Assembly: GCA_036506495.1 (NCBI GenBank) | Contig: DASXRQ010000232.1 | Location: 62,001 to 126,000, forward strand | Source of the DNA: DASXRC01 sp036506495 | GTDB taxonomy: Bacteria; Actinomycetota; Actinomycetes; Mycobacteriales; Micromonosporaceae | Length of the DNA stretch: 64,000 nucleotides | Direction of reading: 5' to 3' | Shown here: positions 25,210-33,731 of the stretch, in pieces | How the letters are laid out: every line of letters begins with the position of its first letter | Position numbering within the stretch: the first letter of the stretch is position 1 | Notes under the pieces: generated by a model | Told to the model about the DNA's origin: nothing | Database searches by the model: none | What the model saw: the letters and a program-made list of their open reading frames with translations, nothing else | Program-made: the position numbers and the translations under genes

Positions 25210-26347
25210 ATGCGCGATGCTCGACCCGGCGACGCAGCCCACCGCCTGTCCTGGCGGCAGGCCGTGGCGTGGCGGATGGCGAAGCATCGCCTTGTCGAAC
25301 GGGCCGCGCCGGCCGAACTCGTCCGCATCGTCGGCGACCTCTGCGGCCTGCACGCCCAGGTGACCTCCTCGGCCGAGCTCGGCCTGTGGGCCCGCACCGA
25401 CGGCCTCGGCCGCGACGCTGTCCGGGCCGCCCTGTGGACGGATCGGACGCTCGTCAAGCTCTGGGCGGCACGGGGCACGCTGTATCTGCTGCCCGCGGAT
25501 GAGCTGGGCATGTGGCTGTCCGCACTCGGCACGCTCACGAAGTTCGGCAACGCCGGGCATCCCGAGATCGACAAGCTCTCGTCCGCGGTCGGCCGGGCGC
25601 TCGACGGTCGTGTCCTCACGCGCGAGGAACTGGCGGTCGCGGTCGGGCAGGTCAGCGGTTCGCCGGTGTTCGCCGAGTGGGTCCGGGTCAGCTGGGGGTC
25701 GTACCTCAAGGCGGCATCGTTCCGGGGCCTGATCTGCTTCGCGCCGAACCGGGGGACGGAGGTGCGGTTTACGGCCCCGGCGACGTGGGTCCGCGGCGGG
25801 ATCGAAAGGCCGGAGCCGATGGAGGCGCTCCGGGCCGTCACTCGTCGCTTCCTGGCCGCCTACGCCCCGGCCACGGTCGAGGACCTGACGCGGTGGTGGC
25901 TCGGACCGCCCATGCCGCGCAGGGGTGCGCAGATGCTGGGTACGGTCGGCGACGAGGCCGTCGAAGTTGATGTCGAGGGTCACCGCGCCTGGGTGCTCGC
26001 GCGGGACCTCGAGGACATGCTCTCAGCCTCCTCGCCCGATGTGGCCCGCCTGCTTCCCGCGTTCGACCCGTGGGTGATCGGGGCCGCTCGCCCCCCCGCT
26101 GCTCGAGCCGCAACACCTGTCGCGCGTGTACCGGCCCCAGGGCTGGGTCTCTCCCGCGCTGCTCGCGAACGGTCGGATCGTGGGTACCTGGAGGCATGTA
26201 CGCCGGGGCCGGCGGCTCACACTCGAGATCGAACCGTTCGGCAGGCCGCCGGCGCGGGCCCGCGCTCAACTCGAGGCCGAGGCGGAGCGGCTCGCCGAGT
26301 TCCTCGACTGTGGACTGTCGCACGCCCCCTTCCCCCGGTCGATCTAG
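25210..26347 (+). pseudogene. AlkZ-like winged-helix protein, frameshifted in a run of seven C
   Basis: The gene encodes a winged-helix DNA-binding protein of the AlkZ/HTH_42 family, which includes DNA glycosylases that unhook crosslinks. Residues 1-290 run from RLSWRQAVAWRMAKHRLV through GLHAQVTSSAELGLWAR, KLWAARGTLYLLP and LLPAFDPWVIGA, all typical. At the C7 run at 26093-26099 the frame is lost. If one C is removed, the frame continues as LLEPQHLSRVYRPQGWVSP and the full C-terminus to the TAG at 26345. Total corrected length is about 378 residues, normal for the family. Either a sequencing error or a real recent mutation explains this. The stop lies inside the palindrome at 26337-26400. 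Confidence 0.75.
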
Positions 26348-26400
26348 GGCGAATTCTGATGGTTGGAGATCAACTAATCAGAATTCGCCCTAGATCGACC
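26337..26400. terminator. 24-bp perfect palindrome shared by two convergent gene ends
   Basis: Positions 26337-26360 and 26377-26400 are perfect reverse complements. The 16-base loop holds a further GTTG/CAAC pair (26362-26365 and 26371-26374). The stop codon of the AlkZ-like gene (26345-26347) lies in the left arm and that of the kinase gene (26374-26376) in the loop, so each transcript ends with the hairpin. It contains EcoRI-like GAATTC and an AT-rich core, unlike its GC-rich surroundings. It probably ends transcription both ways, though no U-tract is present. Confidence 0.75.
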
Positions 26401-27600
26401 CGGTTGGGTGGTGGTGGTGGTGGTCGCTGCGGCCAGCCACGCCGGAACGTCGGACTTGTGGTACGGGCGCTCGGCGGGCTCGATGTTGGCGAGGAAGTGT
26501 GCGTAGACCGCCGCGTTGCGCAGCGCCGCGACCGGCCGGAGCAGGTCGACCGCGGCACGCGGGTCGCTGCCGGGCACGGCGGTCCGCCACCGGGCCGCCC
26601 ACGCCTCGAGGAGGCCGTCGGCATCGTCCCGGTCGACGCCCTCGGTCAGCCGCAGGATGTCGAACCCGGGGTGACCGACGAACGAGTCGCCCCAGTCGAT
26701 GAGCACCCGGCGGTCGGCATCACCGCGCACGTTGCCCGGGTGCAGGTCGCCGTGGACGAGGGTGTCGGGCAGGCCCGCGGTCGCCACCGCCGCCAGCCGC
26801 TCGTCGAGGCCGTCCACCAGGGCGCCCAGCCGCGGATCACCGCCGCCGTAATCGGCAACCACCGCGGCGAGCGTCGCCGCGAGCGGTGTCGTACGCCGGT
26901 CCGGCACGCCGTCGCCGACCAGCGCGTCGACGCGTTCGGCGGCGGCCAGCTGGACGCGGTGCATGTCCCGCGCGATCGCGTGGCGGACCTCGACACCCGC
27001 GCCGTACAGGTCCGCGCCCGGGACGTGGGCGAGCAACATCCGGCCGTCGTCGGCGGCGATCAGCGGCGGGACCGACGCGGCGAGGCCCGCACCGGGCGGC
27101 CGCCTCGCCACCCAGCCCAGCACGGTCGCCTCGTGGGCGAAGAACATCGGCACCTGCTTGAGCCAGATGGTCCCGGACGCGGTGTCCAGCCGCCAGATCG
27201 CGGACAGGTTCCACGTTCGGACCTGAACGGCGGCGAGGATCTGGCCGCGGCCCGCCCGATCCAGGGCGTGCTCGGCCCAGGCCAGGGTCGCCCACGGTCC
27301 ACCGGCCTCCGCGTACGGGGCCCGGCGCGGGTGTGGGGTGAGGTCGACGTCTACCTGCGCGGCGTACCGTCGCGGCACCGCACGGGTCTGTGCGAGGTAA
27401 CTGACCGCGCCACCGTGCGGTGCCGGGCGGTCCGCGTGCAGCAGGCGCAGGACGGTGACCTCGACGCCGAAGCGCTCGCGGGCGCCGGCGACGACGTCGG
27501 TGACCTCCTGCCAGTACGGCAGCTCGACCGGAAACGGCGGCAGCACGCCGCGCGGCGTACCGCCCGCGTCGATGAGCACCAGCGTGACGAGCCGGGACAC
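26374..27600 (-). CDS. Aminoglycoside phosphotransferase-fold kinase
   Basis: A 408-residue protein. Residues about 1-120 are unassigned (VTLVLIDAGGTPRGVLPPF...). The C-terminal two thirds are an APH-fold kinase: TIWLKQVPMFFAHEATVLGW holds the ATP-site Lys and Glu, LVHGDLHPGNV the catalytic Asp, and VLIDWGDSFVGHPGFD the metal site. A run of six or seven Thr near the C-terminus comes from a GGTGGTGGT-type repeat. The GTG at 27600 was chosen because it lies 17 bases after the aminotransferase stop. The substrate is unknown. It is the second gene of a two-gene operon. Confidence 0.75.
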   Translation of the reverse strand: MSRLVTLVLIDAGGTPRGVLPPFPVELPYWQEVTDVVAGARERFGVEVTVLRLLHADRPAPHGGAVSYLAQTRAVPRRYAAQVDVDLTPHPRRAPYAEAGGPWATLAWAEHALDRAGRGQILAAVQVRTWNLSAIWRLDTASGTIWLKQVPMFFAHEATVLGWVARRPPGAGLAASVPPLIAADDGRMLLAHVPGADLYGAGVEVRHAIARDMHRVQLAAAERVDALVGDGVPDRRTTPLAATLAAVVADYGGGDPRLGALVDGLDERLAAVATAGLPDTLVHGDLHPGNVRGDADRRVLIDWGDSFVGHPGFDILRLTEGVDRDDADGLLEAWAARWRTAVPGSDPRAAVDLLRPVAALRNAAVYAHFLANIEPAERPYHKSDVPAWLAAATTTTTTQPGRSRANSD

Positions 27601-27617
27601 TGCGCGCGACCGCGGCG

Positions 27618-28838
27618 TCAGCCGGCCAGCTCGGCCACGCCGGCGAGCAGGCGATCGACGTCGGGACGGTCGTTGTAGTGAACGAGGCCGGCCCGCACCG
27701 CGCCGCCCGAGTCGCGAATGCCGAGCGCGCCCGTCAGCTCCCAGGCGTAGTTGTGGCCGTTCCACACGTTCACGCCACGCGAGGCCAGGTGCTCGGCGAC
27801 CGCACGCGGGCTGTGGCCGGCGACCGTGAAGTACGCCGTCGCCGTCCGCCGCGCCGCCTTGCCGTACAGCGTGACGTGCCGCATCGCCGCGAGCCCGCTC
27901 AGCATCTCCGCGAACAGCTCCTGCTCGTACGCCTCGGCCGCGGCCAGCGACCCGAGCAGCCGCTCGCGCCGGGTGGGTCCCGCCGCTGCGGGGTGGAGCG
28001 CGGCCAGGTGATCGACCGCCGCGGCGACGCCCGCGAGGTCCGCGAGGGGGGCGGTGCCGGTCTCGAACCGGTCCGGCACCGTCGCCGGCGCCGACGCGAG
28101 CCGGTCCGACTCCAGCGTCTCCAGGAGCGCCGGCGACGCAACGACCGCGCCGATGTGCGGCCCGCTCCATTTGTACGCGCTGGTCGCGTAGAAGTCGGCG
28201 CCCAGCGCCGCCATGTCCACCGGACCGTGTGCCGTCGCGTGGACGCCGTCCACGTACATGAGCGCCCCGGCCGCGTGCGCGGTGGCCGCGATCGCGGCGA
28301 CGTCCGGCCGGGTGCCGAGGATGTTGCTCGCCGCCGTGACCGCGACCAGCCGGGTGCGCTCGGACACCAGCTCCGCGTACTGGCTCGCCGGGAGTTCGCC
28401 GGTGGCCAGGTCGACCTCGGCCCACCGGACGGTGACCCCGGCCCGCCGGGCCACCTGCAGCCACGGCCGGACATTGGCGTCGTGGTCGAGCCGGGAGACC
28501 ACCACGTCGTCGCCGGGCGCCCACCGCGCGGCCAGTGCGTACGCCAGCCGATACGTCAGCGTCGTCATGTTCGGGCCCAGGATCACTCCGCCCGGGTCGC
28601 CACCGACGAGATCCGCGACCGCCCGCCGGCACTCCGCGACGATCGCGTCCGCCCGGTGGCTCGCCGGGAACGCGCCGCCGACGTTGCCGAGTCCGGCCCG
28701 GTACGCCGCCGCGATCGCGTCGATCACGGCGTGCGGCACCTGGGTGCCGGCCGCGCCGTCGAGGTACGCGTACCCGTCGGCCAGCGCGGGATAGGCGGCC
28801 CGCACCGCCTTCGCGTCGAAGCTTATGTCGTGGGTCAC
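27618..28838 (-). CDS. Cysteine desulfurase-like class V aminotransferase
   Basis: A 406-residue PLP enzyme of the class V fold, closest in feel to the VC1184-type cysteine desulfurase-like subfamily. Seen are VAAAYPAL-type N-terminus (VRAAYPALADGYAYLDG), ILGPNMTTLTYRLAYAL, RLDHDANVRPW, the Asp of YVDGVHATAHGP, and the PLP Lys in YATSAYKWSGPH (near residue 229). The C-terminal loop Cys of true desulfurases is not evident. The GTG at 28838 (MTHDISF) was chosen; ATG 28856 would add six residues. Its reaction is not known. It is followed by a small-molecule kinase in the same operon. Confidence 0.83.
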   Translation of the reverse strand: MTHDISFDAKAVRAAYPALADGYAYLDGAAGTQVPHAVIDAIAAAYRAGLGNVGGAFPASHRADAIVAECRRAVADLVGGDPGGVILGPNMTTLTYRLAYALAARWAPGDDVVVSRLDHDANVRPWLQVARRAGVTVRWAEVDLATGELPASQYAELVSERTRLVAVTAASNILGTRPDVAAIAATAHAAGALMYVDGVHATAHGPVDMAALGADFYATSAYKWSGPHIGAVVASPALLETLESDRLASAPATVPDRFETGTAPLADLAGVAAAVDHLAALHPAAAGPTRRERLLGSLAAAEAYEQELFAEMLSGLAAMRHVTLYGKAARRTATAYFTVAGHSPRAVAEHLASRGVNVWNGHNYAWELTGALGIRDSGGAVRAGLVHYNDRPDVDRLLAGVAELAG

Positions 28839-28869
28839 GGCCCCAGCATGCCGCACGCCCGGCCGGCGG

Positions 28870-29403
28870 CTACGGCGCCGTCAGGCGCGCCAGGGCCCCG
28901 ACGGTGTTCCAGTTGCGGGCCGTGCCGGCCACGCCGAGCCGGTTCCAGACTGCCGGAGTCAGCTTGCTGCGGCCCTGACCCCGCGCGTACCGCACGTACG
29001 CCGCGCGGTCGCCGAACTCGATCTCGTCCGGCGCGTACGCCGCCGGGTTCATCCGGGCGACGGCGGCCGGTGTCGGGTCGGCGGTCAGGAAGACCACGTG
29101 CAGGAACTTGGGTTCGGCCAGCGCGGCCGGGAACGGGTTGGCGCCGATCACGGCCTCCAGCTCGGCGTGCGTGCGGACGAGCACACGCGTGTCGACGCCC
29201 AGCTCGGATGCCAGGGCCTTCTCGATCCGACGTTCCAACGCGTCCGGCTTCGCCTTATCGGCGCTGATCACCGCGTTGCCGCTCTGCAGGTACGTCGACA
29301 CGTCGGCGTACCCCAGCGACTCGAGCACCCGCCGCACGTCGGCCATCGCGACCTTCCGGTTGCCCGCGACGTTCACGCCGCGCAGCAGCACCGCGTACCT
29401 CAT
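28870..29403 (-). CDS. DUF1697 protein
   Basis: A 177-residue DUF1697 protein of normal length. The family start RYAVLLRGVNVAGNRKVAM and the segments STYLQSGNAV and ANPFPAA are present. Function is unknown. The start ATG at 29403 matches the usual family N-terminus. An in-frame ATG at 29415 would add MVSR and overlaps, base for base, with the start codon of the divergent GNAT gene. A TATCGT element eight bases before 29415 would suit a leaderless mRNA from that ATG. Confidence 0.82.
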   Translation of the reverse strand: MRYAVLLRGVNVAGNRKVAMADVRRVLESLGYADVSTYLQSGNAVISADKAKPDALERRIEKALASELGVDTRVLVRTHAELEAVIGANPFPAALAEPKFLHVVFLTADPTPAAVARMNPAAYAPDEIEFGDRAAYVRYARGQGRSKLTPAVWNRLGVAGTARNWNTVGALARLTAP

Positions 29404-29413
29404 CCTGGACACC

Positions 29414-30262
29414 ATGGCACCCGACGATAACCCGGCCGTCTCGGCGGGGGAGGCGGCGGATGCGGCCGCGGGCCGGCTCGGCCTGCGCATCGTCGACCTG
29501 ACGACCGTCGCCGAGCAGAAGGCCGCGGCCGACCTGTTCTGCCGGATCTGGCGGGCCGCCTCACCGGACCAACTGATCAATGCCTCGATGATGCGGGCCC
29601 TCGCGCACTCCGGCAACTACGTCGTCGGGGCGTACCGGGGCGGACGCCTGCTCGGTGCCGCCGTGGCGTTCCTCGGCCACGATCACCTGCATTCGCACAT
29701 CACCGGCGTCGATCCCGCGGGCCAGAGCGCTGGCGTCGGATACGCCATCAAGCTGCACCAGCGCGCCTGGACCCTGCGACGCGGCATCCCCGAGGTGCGC
29801 TGGACATTCGATCCGCTGGTACGCCGCAACGCGTACTTCAACCTGCACAAGCTCGGCGCGCGCGCCGCGGCGTACCTGCCGGACTTCTACGGCGAGATGG
29901 ACGACGGCATCAACACCGGTGACGCGACCGACCGGCTCTACATTCGGTGGGAGCTCGCCTCCCCGGCGGTCGCCGCCGCGGTGCGCGGTCAGGCACCCGA
30001 CCGCCGGCCGACCGCGGCCGTGCTGCTCGACCGGTCCGCGGCCGAGGCGCCCGTCGAGCCGGCCGCGCCGCCCGCACTCGACGGGGAGGCGGTGCTCGTC
30101 GCCGTGCCGTCGGACGTGGAGGCGCTCCGGCGGCGCGACCCCCAGCTGGCTCGACAATGGCGGTACGCCGTGCGCGAGGCGATGGGCCACGCGCTCGACC
30201 GCGGCTACCGGATCACCGGGTTCGGCGACGATGGCCGGTATCTGATGGAGGAGAGTCCATGA
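29414..30262 (+). CDS. GNAT-superfamily acyltransferase (COG3375-like)
   Basis: A 282-residue predicted GNAT acyltransferase. Residues about 30-180 hold the GNAT fold: EQKAAADLFCRIWRAAS, VVGAYRGGRLLGAAVAFLGHD, and HITGVDPAGQSAGVGYAIKLHQRAWTL, with the acyl-CoA loop in the QSAGVGYAIK region. WTFDPLVRRNAYFNLHKLGA is typical of COG3375. It overlaps the OSBS/NSAR gene by four bases (ATGA), an association known for N-succinylamino-acid racemase systems. The acyl donor and acceptor cannot be read from sequence; a D-amino acid N-succinyltransferase role is inferred from context. Confidence 0.8.
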   Translation: MAPDDNPAVSAGEAADAAAGRLGLRIVDLTTVAEQKAAADLFCRIWRAASPDQLINASMMRALAHSGNYVVGAYRGGRLLGAAVAFLGHDHLHSHITGVDPAGQSAGVGYAIKLHQRAWTLRRGIPEVRWTFDPLVRRNAYFNLHKLGARAAAYLPDFYGEMDDGINTGDATDRLYIRWELASPAVAAAVRGQAPDRRPTAAVLLDRSAAEAPVEPAAPPALDGEAVLVAVPSDVEALRRRDPQLARQWRYAVREAMGHALDRGYRITGFGDDGRYLMEESP

Positions 30263-31365
30263 AGGTCACCGGGTTCGAGCTTCGCCGGGTGGGCATGCCG
30301 CTGGTGAGCCCGTTCCGCACCTCGTTCGGCACCGAGCACGCCCGGGACGTGCTCCTGGTCCGCGCGCTCACCGAGGACGCCGAGGGCTGGGGCGAGTGCG
30401 TGGCGATGGCGGAGCCGCTCTACTCCAGCGAGTACGTCGACGGCGCGGCCGAGGTGATCCGGCGGTTCCTGATCCCGGCGGTCGCGACGCTGCCGGCCGT
30501 CAACGCGTACGCGGTCGAGCCGCTGTTCGCCCGCCTCAAGGGGCACCCGATGGCCAAGGCGGCGGTGCAGACCGCGCTGCTCGACGCGGAGCTGCGCGAG
30601 GCGGGCACACCGCTCGCGGCCCACCTCGGCGGGGTGCGGGACCGGGTACCAGCGGGGGTGTCGGTCGGCATCATGGACTCGGTCCCGCGGCTCCTCGACG
30701 CGGTGGCCGACTACCTCGCGCAGGGTTACCTGCGGATCAAGCTGAAGATCGAGCCGGGCTGGGACGTAATCCCCGTGCGGGCGGTCCGCGAGCGGTTCGG
30801 CGACGACCTGCTGCTGCAGGCGGACGCCAACACCGCGTACACGCTCGCGGACGCGCGGCACCTGGCGCGGCTCGACGCGTTCGACTTGCTGCTCATCGAG
30901 CAGCCGCTGCCAGAGGACGACCTGCGCGGGCACGCCGCGCTGGCCCGGCAGATCCGGACACCGGTCTGCCTGGACGAGTCGGTCACCTCGGCCCGCGCGG
31001 CGGCGGACGCGATCGCGTTGGGCGCCGCCAGCGTCGTGAACATCAAGCCGGGCCGGGTCGGCGGCTATCTGGAGGCCCGCCGGGTGCACGACGTCTGCGT
31101 CGCCAACGGGGTTCCGGTGTGGGTCGGCGGCATGCTGGAGACCGGCCTCGGCCGGGCCGCGAACGTCGCCCTGGCCGCCCTGCCGGGTTGCACACTCCCC
31201 GGCGACACGTCCGCCTCGGCCCGGTACTACGCCCGCGACATCACCCCGCCGTTCGTGCTCGACGCCGGTCACCTGGCGGTGCCGACCGGGCCGGGCATCG
31301 GCGTGACACCCGACCCGGACGCGTTGGCCGCGGTCACGACCTCGACCGAGTGGATCACCACCTAG
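30259..31365 (+). CDS. menC: o-Succinylbenzoate synthase / N-succinylamino-acid racemase
   Basis: A 368-residue enolase-superfamily enzyme of the OSBS/NSAR type. The KxK pair lies at Lys161 and Lys163 (RIKLKIEP), the metal ligands at Asp189 (QADANTAY), Glu214 (LLIEQPLPE) and Asp239 (CLDESVTS), and the opposite base at Lys263 (VNIKPGRVGG). It either dehydrates SHCHC to o-succinylbenzoate for menaquinone or racemises N-acylamino acids. Coupling to a GNAT gene and the absence of other men genes here favour the racemase role or a dual one. Its stop is separated by one base from the convergent acyl-CoA dehydrogenase stop. Confidence 0.87.
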   Translation: MKVTGFELRRVGMPLVSPFRTSFGTEHARDVLLVRALTEDAEGWGECVAMAEPLYSSEYVDGAAEVIRRFLIPAVATLPAVNAYAVEPLFARLKGHPMAKAAVQTALLDAELREAGTPLAAHLGGVRDRVPAGVSVGIMDSVPRLLDAVADYLAQGYLRIKLKIEPGWDVIPVRAVRERFGDDLLLQADANTAYTLADARHLARLDAFDLLLIEQPLPEDDLRGHAALARQIRTPVCLDESVTSARAAADAIALGAASVVNIKPGRVGGYLEARRVHDVCVANGVPVWVGGMLETGLGRAANVALAALPGCTLPGDTSASARYYARDITPPFVLDAGHLAVPTGPGIGVTPDPDALAAVTTSTEWITT

Positions 31366-31366
31366 G

Positions 31367-32458
31367 CTAGTGCGGCGCGGCTCCGACGGGAAGATCCACA
31401 AGGGACGCGAGCCTGGCCCGGTGCCGGTCGGCCGTGCCCAACGCGATCGCGTCGGCCTTGGCCCGCTTGAGGTACAGATGCGCCGGGTGCTCCCACGTGA
31501 AGCCGATGCCGCCGTGCAGCTGCACGCACTCCTCGGCGGCGGTGACCGCGACCGGCCCGCAGTGCGCCTGTGCGAGCGCGGTGGCGATCGGGGCGTCCGG
31601 GTCGCCGGCCGCCAGGCAGCCGGCCGCGTACCGCGCCACCGCCCGGGCCTGGGTCACGCCGACCCAGACGTCGGCCAACCGGTGCTTGATCGCCTGGAAT
31701 GAGCCGACGGGCCGGCCGAACTGGTGGCGCACCTTCAGATAGTCCACGGTGGACCCCAGGCACCACTCGGCGACACCCAGCTGCTCGGACGCGAGCATCG
31801 CCGCACCGGCCCGCAGGCCGGCCTCGATCGCGGCGGTGGCCCGCTCGCCGGCGGCCAGCCGCCGGCCGGGCGCCGCGTCGAGGGTCACGTCGCACAGCGG
31901 TCGCGTCAGATCGAGGCTGACGACTGGCCGGCGGGCGGCGTGCACCGCCTCCACGGCGTACAGCCCGTCGGTCGCGGGCACGAGCAGGACGTTAGCGGTC
32001 GCGGCGTCGGCGACGCCGCGTACCTCTCCCGACACGACCCCGTCCTCGGCGGCGGCCAGGCGAGCCGCGGACCCGGGTGCCGTGCCGAACGGCACGGCCA
32101 GCGCGGCCGTGCGGGCGCCGCCGGCGAGCTCGGCCAGCAGCGGGTCGTCCAGCGCCAGGAGTACGCCGGTGGCGATCACCGCGCTGCCGAGGTAGGGCGC
32201 GGGCGTGACGGCGCGGCCCAGCTCCTCGCAGACGACGGCGACCTCGCGCCAGCTGGCGCCGGCGCCACCCCGCGACTCCGGCACCGCCAGCCCGGCGAGG
32301 CCCATCTCGGCGCCGAGTGCCCGCCACACCGTCGGGTCGTACGGCTCGTCGCCCTCGACCCGAGCGAGCACCCGACGAGCGGGGCTGCGGTCGGAGAGCA
32401 TCGCTCGTACGCCGGCCCGCAGCTCGTCCTCGACCTCGGTGTAGAGCAGGTCGATCAC
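31367..32458 (-). CDS. Acyl-CoA dehydrogenase, small partner
   Basis: A 363-residue acyl-CoA dehydrogenase. Recognisable are DLLYTEVEDELR at the start, LAVPESRGGAGASWREVAVV, YLKVRHQFGRPVGSFQAIKHRLAD-type central segment and VQLHGGIGFTWEHPAHLYLKRA near the end. The usual catalytic Glu position near the C-terminus is not obvious, as in one subunit of heteromeric FadE pairs. The GTG start overlaps the stop of the next-door dehydrogenase gene by four bases (GTGA). Pairing suggests an alpha2beta2 enzyme acting on a bulky or branched acyl-CoA; that is inference. Confidence 0.83.
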   Translation of the reverse strand: MIDLLYTEVEDELRAGVRAMLSDRSPARRVLARVEGDEPYDPTVWRALGAEMGLAGLAVPESRGGAGASWREVAVVCEELGRAVTPAPYLGSAVIATGVLLALDDPLLAELAGGARTAALAVPFGTAPGSAARLAAAEDGVVSGEVRGVADAATANVLLVPATDGLYAVEAVHAARRPVVSLDLTRPLCDVTLDAAPGRRLAAGERATAAIEAGLRAGAAMLASEQLGVAEWCLGSTVDYLKVRHQFGRPVGSFQAIKHRLADVWVGVTQARAVARYAAGCLAAGDPDAPIATALAQAHCGPVAVTAAEECVQLHGGIGFTWEHPAHLYLKRAKADAIALGTADRHRARLASLVDLPVGAAPH

Positions 32459-33636
32459 TTCGGCAGGTCCTTCCACGGGACGTCCTTGTCGACCCGCGGC
32501 TCGGTGGGCAGGCCCAGCACGCGTTCGGCGATGATGTTGCGGAGGATCTCCGAGGTGCCGCCCTCGATGGAGTTGCCCTTGGCGCGCAGGTAGCGGTAGG
32601 TCGGCGTGCGCCCGTAGAAGTCCACACTGGACTCCCGACGCATCGACCAGTCGTCGTGGCGCAGTCCCTCGCCGCCGAGCAGCTCCAGCTCCAGCGCCGA
32701 GATCTGCTGGTTCACCCTGGCGTACGCCAGCTTGGCCGCCGAGCCCTCCGGGCCGGGATGCCCCGCGACGAGGCTCTGCCGCAGCCGCTCACCGGTGAGC
32801 CGGTTCGCCTCGGCCGCCACCCACAGCCGGATCAGCGCGTCGTGCAGGCCGGGAGTGCGCAGCTCTGGGCGCTCGCGCCACGTCCGTGCGAGGACACCGA
32901 TCATCCCGCCCTCCCGAGGGAGCGCGCCGCCGCCGATCGCGACACGCTCGTTCATGAGGGTGGTCTGCGCCACCCGCCAACCCTCGCCGACGGCGCCGAG
33001 CCGGTTCTCGTCCGGTATCCGCACGTCGGTGAGGAACACCTCGTTGAACTCGGCGTCGCCGGTGAGCTGACGCAGCGGCCGGACCTCGACGCCGGGCGCG
33101 GTCATGTCGAGGAGAAAGTAGGTCAGGCCGGCGTGCTTGGGCACGTCCGGGTCGGTGCGGGCCAGCAGGATGGCGCGCTGGGCCGCGTGCGCCTGCGAGG
33201 TCCACACCTTCTGGCCCGTGACGATCCAGCCGTCGCCATCGCGGCCCGCCCGGGTCGCCACGGCGGCGAGGTCGGAGCCGGCACCCGGCTCGCTGAATAG
33301 CTGGCACCACACCTGTTCGCCCGTCCACAGTGGGCGGAGGAACCTGCGGCGCTGCGCGTCCGTGCCGTGCCGCAGGATCGTCGGGGCCGCCATGCCGAGC
33401 CCGATGGCGATCCGGCGCGGGTCGTTGTCGGGGGCACCAGCGGCGACAAACGCGTCGTCGACCACGCGCTGCAGCGCGCGCGGCGCGCCTAGGCCGCCGA
33501 GCCCGACCGGGTAGTGGACCCACGCGAGGCCGGCGTCGAACCGGGCCCGCAGAAACTCGAGGCGGTCCATCGCCGTGTGGTCGTGGATCGCCAGAAACTC
33601 GGCCACCCGGGCGCGCAGCCCGTCCGCGTCGGTCAC
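32455..33636 (-). CDS. Acyl-CoA dehydrogenase, large partner
   Basis: A 393-residue acyl-CoA dehydrogenase. The FAD/substrate signatures WCQLFSEPGAGSDLAA and VTGQKVWTSQAHAA, and the C-terminal GNSIEGGTSEILRNIIAERVLGLP, are present. It oxidises an acyl-CoA to the enoyl-CoA, passing electrons to ETF. It is translationally coupled to the smaller partner downstream. Similar pairs take part in steroid or branched-chain side-chain degradation, but no other steroid genes are here. Confidence 0.87.
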   Translation of the reverse strand: MTDADGLRARVAEFLAIHDHTAMDRLEFLRARFDAGLAWVHYPVGLGGLGAPRALQRVVDDAFVAAGAPDNDPRRIAIGLGMAAPTILRHGTDAQRRRFLRPLWTGEQVWCQLFSEPGAGSDLAAVATRAGRDGDGWIVTGQKVWTSQAHAAQRAILLARTDPDVPKHAGLTYFLLDMTAPGVEVRPLRQLTGDAEFNEVFLTDVRIPDENRLGAVGEGWRVAQTTLMNERVAIGGGALPREGGMIGVLARTWRERPELRTPGLHDALIRLWVAAEANRLTGERLRQSLVAGHPGPEGSAAKLAYARVNQQISALELELLGGEGLRHDDWSMRRESSVDFYGRTPTYRYLRAKGNSIEGGTSEILRNIIAERVLGLPTEPRVDKDVPWKDLPK

Positions 33637-33731
33637 GCCTGCACCCTACCGACGGGCGGTTACCGCGGGTAGCGACGCGTCCTGGCTTACATTGGGGCGA
33701 AGGCGAAGCCCGCACCACGGAGGTGATCACG

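Noticed and set aside
26337..26400. Inverted repeats as ends of an insertion sequence
   Set aside because: The arms are only 16 bases apart and enclose no transposase. The same holds for the palindromes at 801-863, 42361-42443 and 59951-60030.
18499..27600. Antibiotic resistance from the two aminoglycoside-phosphotransferase-fold genes
   Set aside because: The APH fold covers many small-molecule kinases. Nothing in the sequence or neighbours points to an antibiotic substrate.
26374..28632. A 752-residue minus-strand frame that would join the kinase to a long N-terminal extension
   Set aside because: Upstream of 27600 the frame overlaps the cysteine-desulfurase-like gene in another frame and reads as Arg/Gly-rich noise. 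The aminotransferase frame has clear family motifs over the same bases.
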